From contig DAISJD010000174.1 of the NCBI GenBank assembly GCA_036821645.1, forward strand, positions 1-5,401: a DNA stretch of 5,401 nucleotides. The letters are read 5' to 3'. The notes under the pieces were generated by a model, which worked only from the letters and a program-made list of their open reading frames with translations, ran no database searches and was not told the DNA's origin. Below, piece by piece: positions 1 to 4,909 of this stretch; the first letter of the stretch is position 1; every line of letters starts with the position of its first letter. The position numbers and the translations under genes are program-made. The DNA comes from DAISJD01 sp036821645 (GTDB lineage Bacteria; Pseudomonadota; Alphaproteobacteria; ATCC43930; CGMCC-115725).

Positions 1-169
1 GATCATGATTTTTCGACTATTCCCTGGGGATCGGGATCGCGCGGGGGCGACGGTCATGCCAATGATGGGTCGATCTACCCATTTTTGAGGGGGCTTGGTC
101 AAGCGGTCGCACAAAAAATGTGCATGAATCCCTTGAAAAAAACCATATCCCCCCTTGTGACGCATTATC
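1..169. other. leader region without a recognisable gene
   Basis: No frame on either strand gives a recognisable protein here. One + strand frame stays open from the window edge to a TAG at 175-177, but its translation is low-complexity and matches no family I know. Another + frame ends at a TGA at 86-88 and could be the last codons of a gene cut by the edge; I cannot tell. The stretch is best treated as intergenic DNA upstream of ssrA. Confidence 0.5.
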
Positions 170-198
170 TTGCATAGGGGCGATCACCACCCTATATT
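170..198 (+). promoter_or_regulatory. putative housekeeping-sigma promoter of ssrA
   Basis: A -10-like TATATT (193-198, five of six matches to TATAAT) lies 17 bases after TTGCAT (170-175, only the TTG matches the -35 consensus). Transcription would start about 7 bases downstream, in the G run at 201-205, just where the acceptor RNA hairpin begins. The position supports the call; the weak -35 keeps it tentative. Confidence 0.45.
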
Positions 199-200
199 GA

Positions 201-284
201 GGGGGTCTGGCGACAGACTATGGTGATAAACGGCGTTTAGAATAAGCGTTACGGACCCGGGGGCGGTACCCGGCGCCTCCACCA
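201..284 (+). ncRNA. ssrA: tmRNA acceptor RNA piece (tRNA-like 3' half)
   Basis: This piece opens with a hairpin GTCTG-GCGA-CAGAC (GNRA-type loop, about 205-218). It then gives one strand of the long helix to the coding piece (225-235), and ends with the T arm, acceptor strand CGCCTCC, discriminator A281 and encoded CCA (282-284). The T arm is CCGGG (257-261) and CCCGG (269-273) around loop GGCGGTA, which is not the common TTCRANY loop. A length near 84 nt fits known two-piece acceptor RNAs. The 5' end is inferred from the promoter and the hairpin. Confidence 0.85.
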
Positions 285-358
285 AATCGACCCATGATGT
301 CGGGCTTTGCGTCGGTGCGGGATTTTTCCCGCCGACAGACCGGGCAAAAGGGTGTTGA
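285..358 (+). other. tmRNA intervening segment removed during maturation
   Basis: In permuted tmRNA precursors a spacer joins the mature CCA end to the mature 5' G and is cut out, normally by tRNA-type end processing. This 74-base spacer lies exactly between CCA 282-284 and G359. It holds a hairpin, GTCG (311-314) with CGAC (333-336) and GCGGG (317-321) with CCCGC (328-332). The loop is ATTTTT, so the T run is inside the loop and this is not a terminator. Confidence 0.75.
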
Positions 359-553
359 GGGGGCGAATCAGCTTCGACGTGCGTGGTAAAGGGGCGACTT
401 TCACTCGGCATGATACCGCCGTTATCGGGTCAAATCCTAAGTGCCAACGACAACAAAGTTGCACTCGCTGCCTAATTAGGCAAGCGCGGTTCGGGGGGCA
501 CCGGGCAACAGAAGCCCCCCACTTTTGCATCTTGCCAATTGCCCGCGATTGGC
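359..553 (+). ncRNA. ssrA: tmRNA coding RNA piece (tag-encoding 5' half)
   Basis: The piece starts with the acceptor 5' strand (359-365) and the TTCGACG motif (373-379), gives the other strand of the helix to the acceptor piece (417-426), then carries the tag frame. After the tag a helix surrounds the stop: CGCT and GCCT (466-473) pair with AGGC (478-481) and AGCG (483-486). A strong stem follows, GGGGGGC (493-499) with GCCCCCC (514-520). A last stem is GCCAAT (534-539) with ATTGGC (548-553). Ending there gives about 195 nt, close to known coding RNAs. The exact 3' end cannot be read from sequence. Confidence 0.8.
443..475 (+). other. ssrA: tmRNA tag reading frame (proteolysis tag)
   Basis: The resume codon GCC (443-445) begins ANDNKVALAA followed by TAA (473-475). 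With the alanine carried by tmRNA itself the finished tag would be AANDNKVALAA. The AANDN start is the part bound by alphaproteobacterial SspB, and the terminal LAA is the kind of end recognised by ClpX. At 11 residues it matches the E. coli tag (AANDENYALAA) in length and is shorter than the 14-residue Caulobacter tag. It is not an independent gene: it has no start codon and is entered only by trans-translation. Confidence 0.93.
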
Positions 554-716
554 TCATCACTTGCCGGTGGGTTCGACCAAACCCGGTCGCACCCGTCATT
601 TCTCAACAGCGTTGGTGCCAGCGCCACCGCAAGCCCCGTTCGATCCGGTGCCGCCTACCCCATGCCGGGAGGGATGTACCCAAGATGCGGGCGGGCCGAA
701 AGACAGATCAGCGCCC
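554..716 (+). other. intergenic spacer between ssrA and sspB
   Basis: No gene is seen. A short hairpin, GGGTT (569-573) with AACCC (580-584), could mark the end of the ssrA precursor, but no T tract follows it, so it is not a convincing terminator. I see no clear promoter for sspB, which may be read from here or from the ssrA transcript. Confidence 0.4.
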
Positions 717-1232
717 ATGGCGAAAGACACGTTGCGGTATGATATCATGGTGGAAGCGGCCCTGCGCGGTGTTGTGCGCGACGCACTCGCGGCTTCGGTC
801 GAACGCGGGTTGCCGGGGGCGCACCATTTTTTCATCACGTTCCGCACCGATTTTCCGGGTGTTGATATCCCCGATTTCCTGCGCGCCCAATATCCTGGGG
901 AAATGACGATCGTTCTCGAACATCAGTTTTGGGGCCTTGAAGTCGATCAGGAAAAATTCGGCGTCACCTTGAGTTTCAACAATCAGGCCCAACGCCTCAC
1001 CATTCCGATCCGGGCGATTACGGCATTTGCCGATCCGTCGGTCAAGTTCGGTCTTGAATTTCGCGTCGAGGCGGAGCCGGTTGCCGCCACCCCGGCCGAG
1101 GGCGTTGTCCCCTCGGCACCCGTCGCGAAACTCGATCCCCAGAAAACCGATGGTGAGACCCGGTCTGGCGAAAACCCGCCATCGGAGAAAGTGGCCGAGG
1201 TTGTGAAACTCGACAGTTTCCGCAAAAAATAA
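717..1232 (+). CDS. sspB: SspB family ClpXP adaptor protein
   Basis: SspB tethers ssrA-tagged polypeptides to the ClpXP protease in the cytoplasm and speeds their destruction. The 171-residue product has the alphaproteobacterial N-terminus YDIMVEAALRGVVRDAL (residues 8-24). The substrate-binding fold follows to about residue 118, with HHFFITFRT (36-44), the IVLEHQFWGL strand (65-74) and LTIPIRAITAFADPSVKFGL (94-113). A flexible Pro/Ala/Glu-rich linker (about 119-158) leads to a tail EVVKLDSFRKK, which by analogy with E. coli SspB should be the ClpX-docking segment. ATG 717 is chosen because it sits just before the conserved N-terminus; the frame is open further upstream but overlaps ssrA. No strong Shine-Dalgarno is visible. 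The neighbouring ssrA encodes the tag this protein is expected to bind. Family identification is firm; the tail's role is inferred. Confidence 0.93.
   Translation: MAKDTLRYDIMVEAALRGVVRDALAASVERGLPGAHHFFITFRTDFPGVDIPDFLRAQYPGEMTIVLEHQFWGLEVDQEKFGVTLSFNNQAQRLTIPIRAITAFADPSVKFGLEFRVEAEPVAATPAEGVVPSAPVAKLDPQKTDGETRSGENPPSEKVAEVVKLDSFRKK
1205..1220. repeat. perfect inverted repeat at the sspB 3' end
   Basis: GAAACT (1205-1210) and AGTTTC (1215-1220) flank CGAC, a 6-bp stem with a tetraloop, within the last codons of sspB. The A-rich run after it does not make a + strand terminator. It may simply follow from the conserved C-terminal codons. Confidence 0.4.
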
Positions 1233-1343
1233 AACCGGAGGGGCCGGTGCGGTTGGGGCCGACATGAGAGTGTCCTTGTCACGTTGCGGCCTGTTCTATG
1301 TGGACGGCAGCGTGGCGTGCGGTCCCGGGTGCATCCGTCGGCG
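1233..1343 (+). other. spacer between sspB and the sigma-factor operon
   Basis: A small hairpin, ACCGG (1234-1238) with CCGGT (1244-1248) and loop AGGGG, lies right after the sspB stop, without a T tract. I looked for an ECF-type promoter (GGAAC-like -35 with a CGTC-like -10) that would show autoregulation and did not find one. The operon may be read through from sspB or use an unrecognised promoter here. Confidence 0.35.
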
Positions 1344-1880
1344 ATGGCTTTGATGGGGCCGCCGCCGGAAGATCTTTCGGCCTTGGTCGATGGTGACAAG
1401 GCCGCATGGGATGCGTTCGTCACCCGCTATGTCGGCGTGATCTCAGCCACGATCAGACGCTTTTCCGTGACAGTGCCCGACCACGACGATTTGGTTCAGG
1501 ATGTTTTCCTGCGCCTGTGCAAAGACGATTGCCGATTGCTGCGGACCTATGATCCCGCTCGGGCATCTTTATCGACCTGGTTGACGATCGTCGCTCGCAG
1601 TGCCGCCCTTGATGCGGTGCGTAGGCGGCGCGTGCCGACACAGACGTTGGACGAGACACCCGAAGGGTGTTTGACTGTGGCACCGCCGACCCATGAAACT
1701 GTCAGGATCCCGGATGGGCTTTTGTCACCGCGCCAACATTTGATCTTATCCATGATTTATCACCGGGAAATGGACGTTGCAGAGATCGCTGCCGCCTTGC
1801 GCATCGATCCGCAAACCGTCCGCAGTACGCACCATAAGGCGCTGGTGAAGCTGCGCGCTTTTTTTAAGGAAACACCCTGA
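1344..1880 (+). CDS. ECF-type sigma-70 family RNA polymerase sigma factor
   Basis: Directs RNA polymerase to a small regulon when released from its anti-sigma factor. The 178-residue product has sigma region 2 at about residues 20-95, including the DDLVQDVFLRL motif (48-58) and the STWLTIVARSAALDAVRRRR stretch (77-96). A linker follows, then region 4 at about 127-174 (LSPRQHLILSMIYHREMDVAEIAAALRI and a recognition helix around DPQTVRSTHHKALVKLRAF). No region 1 or 3 is present, as usual for ECF factors. ATG 1344 is preferred; ATG 1353, GTG 1329 and TTG 1284 are in frame, and none has a strong ribosome site. The anti-sigma and sensor genes directly downstream make it part of a CnrH-like signalling unit. 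The target promoters are not evident. Confidence 0.9.
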   Translation: MALMGPPPEDLSALVDGDKAAWDAFVTRYVGVISATIRRFSVTVPDHDDLVQDVFLRLCKDDCRLLRTYDPARASLSTWLTIVARSAALDAVRRRRVPTQTLDETPEGCLTVAPPTHETVRIPDGLLSPRQHLILSMIYHREMDVAEIAAALRIDPQTVRSTHHKALVKLRAFFKETP

Positions 1881-1942
1881 TGCGCAGGGATGCAGGCCTG
1901 AATTTTGCCGTATTTATCGCTATGGGGAGGATTGAACCATGA
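1880..1942 (+). CDS. possible 20-codon bridging ORF between sigma and anti-sigma genes
   Basis: An ATG at 1880 overlaps the sigma stop (TGATG). Its frame runs 20 codons to a TGA at 1940-1942 that overlaps the anti-sigma start (ATGA). An AAGGA (1866-1870) lies 9 bases upstream of the ATG. The peptide has a basic start and a short hydrophobic middle (LNFAVFIAM). It could be a coupling device that carries ribosomes across the gap, or chance; no family is recognised. Confidence 0.2.
   Translation: MRRDAGLNFAVFIAMGRIEP
1924..1930 (+). promoter_or_regulatory. strong ribosome binding site of the anti-sigma gene
   Basis: GGGGAGG lies 8 bases before ATG 1939 and fixes that start. It is much stronger than anything in front of the sigma gene, which would favour anti-sigma production over sigma. 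Confidence 0.7.
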
Positions 1943-2613
1943 GCGACGGGTACCAAACATCGCCGGATGATGTTCTGTTCCAGCAATGGGAGGCGGCACT
2001 CCGATCAACCCGCCATCGAGAGCCGCCTGATGCCGTGATGCTGGCGGCCTATCTCGATGGGACCTTGGATGCGGCGGATTGTGCGGCGGTCGAGGCTGCA
2101 CTTGCCTGCAATCCCGATCTTATCCCCGTCGTGTTCGAACCCGTCATATTCGAACCCGTGACGTCTCTATCTCAGGTATCGGGCAACGCGGCGGATGCCG
2201 GGTCAGGGGTGGCACCTTTATCCCGCGCGCTTGTCGGGCGCTTGCAGGCGCTGGTTCCGCCATCCGGTGCGGATCATCGTCCCGTCGTAACGCGCGATGG
2301 CGTAACGCCGATGGCGCAACAGGCCTATGAGATCGGTTCGCGATCCGATTTGTCTCAGAACCGCCCGGGTGGCCCCATCATTGCCTTTCCATCGACCGGT
2401 CAGGGCGATAGGATAGGGCGGTCCCTTGGTTGGCGCCCGCTGAGAGGGCGGACTCTCTCGGTTCGGGCGGTCATGGCGGCCAGCTTGGTTTTCATGTCGG
2501 TTGCGGGTTTTTCGGCCGGTATCAGCGTTGAGCGCGCGATCAATCATGACGAGTTGCATGACGCAATGCTTGATTTTGACGAGGCTGCTTTGATGGATGA
2601 AAACGTTGGTTGA
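1939..2613 (+). CDS. membrane-anchored anti-sigma factor (CnrY-like role)
   Basis: Expected to hold the upstream sigma factor inactive at the inner membrane until the partner sensor signals. The 224-residue product has a cytoplasmic helical segment about residues 30-62 (MLAAYLDGTLDAADCAAVEAALACNPDL), typical of anti-sigma N-terminal domains. A poorly conserved, Gly/Pro-rich linker follows, then one membrane helix at about 176-196 and a short acidic periplasmic tail (about 200-224). The zinc ligands of ZAS-type anti-sigma factors (Hx3Cx2C) are absent; C48 and C57 do not fit the spacing. The linker contains a tandem FEPVI/FEPVT duplication. The gene overlaps the sensor gene by 17 bases, so their translation is probably coupled. 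The role rests mainly on position plus the helical domain and topology; sequence similarity is weak. Confidence 0.78.
   Translation: MSDGYQTSPDDVLFQQWEAALRSTRHREPPDAVMLAAYLDGTLDAADCAAVEAALACNPDLIPVVFEPVIFEPVTSLSQVSGNAADAGSGVAPLSRALVGRLQALVPPSGADHRPVVTRDGVTPMAQQAYEIGSRSDLSQNRPGGPIIAFPSTGQGDRIGRSLGWRPLRGRTLSVRAVMAASLVFMSVAGFSAGISVERAINHDELHDAMLDFDEAALMDENVG
2134..2159 (+). repeat. 15-base tandem duplication inside the anti-sigma gene
   Basis: TTCGAACCCGT occurs at 2134-2144 and again at 2149-2159, an exact 11-base match with a 15-base period. This gives FEPVI then FEPVT in the protein. The in-frame period keeps the gene intact, and the linker position suggests the change is tolerated. Confidence 0.75.
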
Positions 2614-3112
2614 GCCCGATTCATCTGCGCCCGGCGCCCGGCGGTTGCGTTTCGTCGAGATCGCGCTGGCCTTGTCCTTGGTCCTCAATGTGTTTGTGGT
2701 GGGCGGTTTCGTCTATTCGCAACTGACGGGCCCATCGGGCGCACCCGTCGGGCATGACCGCAGACTCGACCTCATGGCCAACCGCCTTGGGGTGGATACG
2801 GAAAAATCAAAGCCGTTTCGCGAGTTTAAGGCGGGCCTGCGTCAGGTCTTCAACGGTCTCAATCAGACGAACAGGCCGCTTTTCGATCAATTATGGCAAG
2901 AAGCGCTGAAACCCGATCCCGATCTTGCCCGTTTGGACCAATTGGTGGATGAGATCGTTGCGAAGCGTCAGGCGGTTTCGCACGAGTCGCTGCGTCTATT
3001 GGTAAAATTCTCGGCCAGTCTTTCGCCGGATCAACGCAGCGCCCTGTTGGCCCTGATGCAGAACCGAAAAGAGATGATCACGGGGCCGCTGCGCAATGCG
3101 GTTGGCAATTGA
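2597..3112 (+). CDS. membrane-anchored periplasmic sensor, CnrX/Spy-like (heavy-metal-sensor type)
   Basis: Likely senses an envelope or metal signal and relays it to the anti-sigma factor. The 171-residue protein has a short cytoplasmic start, one uncleaved membrane helix at about residues 20-41 and a helical periplasmic domain. The LSPDQRSALLALMQ segment (142-155) is typical of the CnrX/NccX and Spy/CpxP group. In CnrX the metal is bound by two histidines spaced HxxxH, a glutamate, and a later His and Met. Here only H53 is present after the membrane helix, with H129 in a later helix and M155 and M160 near the end, so binding is uncertain. ATG 2597 overlaps the anti-sigma end by 17 bases. 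Family placement is fairly sure; the ligand is unknown and could be misfolded protein or oxidation rather than metal. Confidence 0.78.
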   Translation: MKTLVEPDSSAPGARRLRFVEIALALSLVLNVFVVGGFVYSQLTGPSGAPVGHDRRLDLMANRLGVDTEKSKPFREFKAGLRQVFNGLNQTNRPLFDQLWQEALKPDPDLARLDQLVDEIVAKRQAVSHESLRLLVKFSASLSPDQRSALLALMQNRKEMITGPLRNAVGN

Positions 3113-3120
3113 CCCGGAAA

Positions 3121-3142
3121 ATTGCCGGTTTCGACCGGCAAT
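3121..3142 (+). terminator. stable UUCG-capped hairpin ending the sigma operon
   Basis: ATTGCCGGT (3121-3129) and ACCGGCAAT (3134-3142) form a perfect 9-bp stem around TTCG, beginning 8 bases after the sensor stop codon. UUCG caps make very stable RNA hairpins. No T tract follows on the + strand, so it is either a weak terminator or a 3'-end stabiliser. On the opposite strand it is followed by TTTT, but no gene there would need it. Confidence 0.55.
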
Positions 3143-3206
3143 GAATTGCGCGTCCGCCCCTTGTCATGGCAGGTTGTCCCGCGCGCGTGTCGCCGATCCA
3201 TTTTTG

Positions 3207-3221
3207 GGCATCTAAGATGCC
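3207..3221. repeat. palindrome in the fumC leader
   Basis: GGCATC-TAA-GATGCC is a perfect 6+6 inverted repeat 27 bases before the fumC start codon. It could be an operator or a 5'-UTR hairpin. No well-spaced -35/-10 pair is clear next to it. Confidence 0.45.
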
Positions 3222-3232
3222 GATCTTTAAAT

Positions 3233-3238
3233 GAGGAT
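3233..3238 (+). promoter_or_regulatory. ribosome binding site deciding the fumC start
   Basis: GAGGAT lies 10 bases before ATG 3249. The alternative in-frame ATG at 3231 has no such site and would overlap it, so 3249 is taken as the true start. Confidence 0.7.
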
Positions 3239-3248
3239 AGTTTTAAAG

Positions 3249-4649
3249 ATGAGTTCAGAACCCAAGATCCGTCTGGAAAGTGACACAATGGGCGAGGTCG
3301 CCGTTCCGGCGGATCGCTATTGGGGGGCCCAAACTCAACGTTCCTTGCAGAATTTCAAGATCGGCGGCGAACGTATGCCGGTTGCGTTGGTGCGCGCGTT
3401 GGGCATCCAGAAGAAGGCATCGGCGCTCGCCAATCATGCCCTGGGCAAATTGACAAAAGAGGTCACCGACGCGATCGCCAAGGCCGCCGATGAAGTGATC
3501 GACGGCACCTTGATCGACCATTTCCCCTTGGTCGTGTGGCAAACCGGGTCCGGTACGCAGACCAATATGAATGCCAACGAAGTGATTTCCAATCGGGCGA
3601 TTGAATTGTTGGGTGGCGAAATCGGGTCGAAAAAGCCGGTGCATCCGAACGATCATGTGAATTACGGCCAATCCTCCAACGATAGTTTCCCGACGGCAAT
3701 GCATATCGCGGCGGCGGAACAGGTGAGCCGCCGCCTCTTGCCGGCCTTGACCCATCTCCATAAGGCGTTGGCCGATAAGGCCGATGCTTTCAAGGATGTG
3801 ATCAAGATCGGTCGGACCCATTTGCAGGATGCAACCCCGGTCACCTTGGGTCAGGAATTTTCCGGTTATGCCCAACAGGTCGCCTATGGCATCACGCGGG
3901 TCAAGGCAAGCCTCGCCGCCGTGTTCGAACTGGCCCAAGGCGGGACGGCGGTCGGTACCGGCTTGAATGCGGCGGTCGGTTTTGCCGATCGGTTCGCCGA
4001 GGAAGTGGCGAAGGAAACCGGCCTGCCCTTCGTCAGTGCGCCGAACAAGTTCGAGGCGCTGGCCGCCCATGACGCGCTCGTCGAACTCTCGGGCAGCCTC
4101 AATACCCTGGCCGTGTCCTTCAATAAGATCGCCAATGACATTAGATTGTTGGGCTCGGGCCCGCGCTGCGGTTTCGGGGAAATCGCCCTGCCGGAAAACG
4201 AGCCCGGCTCGTCGATCATGCCGGGCAAGGTCAACCCGACCCAGGCCGAAGCCATGACCATGGTCGCAGCCCAGGTGATGGGCAACCATGTCTCGGTCAC
4301 GGTCGCCGGGGCCCAGGGCCATTTCGAACTGAATGTGTTCAAGCCGGTCATTATTTTCAATGTCCTGCAATCGATCCGCCTGTTGGCCGATGCCGCCGAA
4401 AGCTTCACGGATAATTGCGTGGTCGGCATCGAAGCCAATCATGACCGGATTACCCGGCTGCTGTACGAATCCCTGATGCTGGTCACGGCGCTCAACCCCC
4501 ATATCGGCTACGACAAGGCGGCCAAGGTCGCCAAGAAGGCTCATGCGGAGGGGACAACCTTGAAACAAGCGGCCATGGAACTGGGCTTCCTGACTGAAGA
4601 GGAGTTCGATCGGTGGGTTCGTCCAGAGAGCATGCTGGGGCCACGCTGA
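3249..4649 (+). CDS. fumC: class II fumarate hydratase
   Basis: Interconverts fumarate and L-malate in the citric acid cycle; an iron-sulfur-free, cytosolic homotetramer. The 466-residue length is normal for FumC. All active-site blocks are present: TGSGTQTNMNANEV (99-112), HPNDHVNYGQSSNDSFPTAMH (132-152), GRTHLQDATP (188-197) with the expected catalytic H191, and the signature GSSIMPGKVNPTQ (320-332) with S321, K327 and N329. The C-terminus keeps the usual VRPESMLGP end. The iron-sulfur cysteines of class I fumarases are absent, as expected. The related aspartase/adenylosuccinate lyase family shares the signature, but the substrate blocks here fit fumarase. It appears to head a three-gene set with the ribbon-helix-helix and DUF1272 genes, preceded by its own leader with a palindrome. 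Confidence 0.97.
   Translation: MSSEPKIRLESDTMGEVAVPADRYWGAQTQRSLQNFKIGGERMPVALVRALGIQKKASALANHALGKLTKEVTDAIAKAADEVIDGTLIDHFPLVVWQTGSGTQTNMNANEVISNRAIELLGGEIGSKKPVHPNDHVNYGQSSNDSFPTAMHIAAAEQVSRRLLPALTHLHKALADKADAFKDVIKIGRTHLQDATPVTLGQEFSGYAQQVAYGITRVKASLAAVFELAQGGTAVGTGLNAAVGFADRFAEEVAKETGLPFVSAPNKFEALAAHDALVELSGSLNTLAVSFNKIANDIRLLGSGPRCGFGEIALPENEPGSSIMPGKVNPTQAEAMTMVAAQVMGNHVSVTVAGAQGHFELNVFKPVIIFNVLQSIRLLADAAESFTDNCVVGIEANHDRITRLLYESLMLVTALNPHIGYDKAAKVAKKAHAEGTTLKQAAMELGFLTEEEFDRWVRPESMLGPR
4598..4604 (+). promoter_or_regulatory. ribosome binding site inside fumC for the next gene
   Basis: AGAGGAG within the last codons of fumC lies 8 bases before GTG 4613. It supports a GTG start that overlaps fumC rather than the later in-frame ATG at 4700, which has only a weak site. 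Confidence 0.55.
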
Positions 4650-4909
4650 CCCTGGTTCCGCAGGAGGCGGCCGGTGCCCAGCCCGATCACGGCGAAACGA
4701 TGCGCAAACGGTCCGTGGTCATTGCCGGCCACCGGACCAGCGTCTCGCTGGAAACGGCATTCTGGGCCGGGTTGAAGGAAATCGCCGATCACAAGGCGAT
4801 TTCCGTCAATCGTCTCGTCGAATTGATCGACGCCGACCGGGTAACCAACCTGTCCAGTGCGATCCGGGTCTATGTCTTGAACACGATACGCGGCGGCCTG
4901 TCGTCATGA
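4613..4909 (+). CDS. ribbon-helix-helix domain protein (RHH_4-type)
   Basis: A small presumed DNA-binding protein of unknown target. The conserved domain spans about residues 31-94: a strand region KRSVVIAGHRTSVSLE, helix FWAGLKEIADHKA, then ISVNRLVELIDADRV and NLSSAIRVYVLN. This is the pattern of the proteobacterial RHH_4 family. The first 29 residues from GTG 4613 are not part of the domain; starting at ATG 4700 would give 69 residues and keep the whole domain. I choose GTG because of its good ribosome site, which makes a 37-base overlap with fumC and suggests translational coupling. It could be an autoregulator of this operon; that is inference only. No toxin partner is seen beside it, which argues against an antitoxin role. 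Confidence 0.82.
   Translation: MGSSREHAGATLTLVPQEAAGAQPDHGETMRKRSVVIAGHRTSVSLETAFWAGLKEIADHKAISVNRLVELIDADRVTNLSSAIRVYVLNTIRGGLSS

Larger units (their letters stand above)
201..553 (+). ncRNA. ssrA: tmRNA, circularly permuted two-piece form
   Basis: tmRNA rescues ribosomes stalled on broken mRNA: it enters as an alanyl-tRNA mimic, supplies a short reading frame and adds a degradation tag. Here the usual order is inverted, as in alphaproteobacteria: the 3' tRNA-like half with CCA (201-284) precedes the 5' half with the tag (from 359). The halves match each other exactly. GGGGGCG (359-365) pairs with CGCCTCC (274-280) as a 7-bp acceptor stem whose third pair is G-U, the alanine identity element. 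CGCCGTTATC (417-426) pairs with GATAA-A-CGGCG (225-235) in ten pairs with one bulged A. The conserved TTCGACG of the D-like region is at 373-379, and the tag frame is at 443-475. SmpB and alanyl-tRNA synthetase are the expected partners; neither is encoded here. Both outer ends are estimates from secondary structure. Confidence 0.93.

Noticed and set aside
311..336. Hairpin with TTTTT that could pass for an intrinsic terminator.
   Set aside because: The T run is inside the loop, and the hairpin lies in the tmRNA spacer, where the precursor must be read through.
569..584. GGGTT/AACCC hairpin as terminator of ssrA, and GGTTCGA as a tRNA T arm.
   Set aside because: No T tract follows, and no cloverleaf, acceptor stem or anticodon arm can be formed around it.
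307..906. A 199-codon + strand frame across ssrA and the start of sspB.
   Set aside because: It runs through the tmRNA structure and conflicts with sspB; its Arg/Cys-rich translation is typical of a wrong frame in GC-rich DNA.
1233..1343. An autoregulatory ECF promoter before the sigma gene.
   Set aside because: No GGAAC-like -35 with a suitably spaced -10 was found; a promoter may exist but is not supported.
3255..4568. A 437-codon open frame on the - strand opposite fumC.
   Set aside because: It is a shadow of the fumC codon pattern: the + strand encodes a complete fumarase with every motif, and the antisense translation resembles no protein.
4613..4909. Ribbon-helix-helix protein as antitoxin of a toxin-antitoxin pair.
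   Set aside because: The next gene is a DUF1272 zinc-type protein and the previous one is fumC; no toxin-like gene is adjacent.
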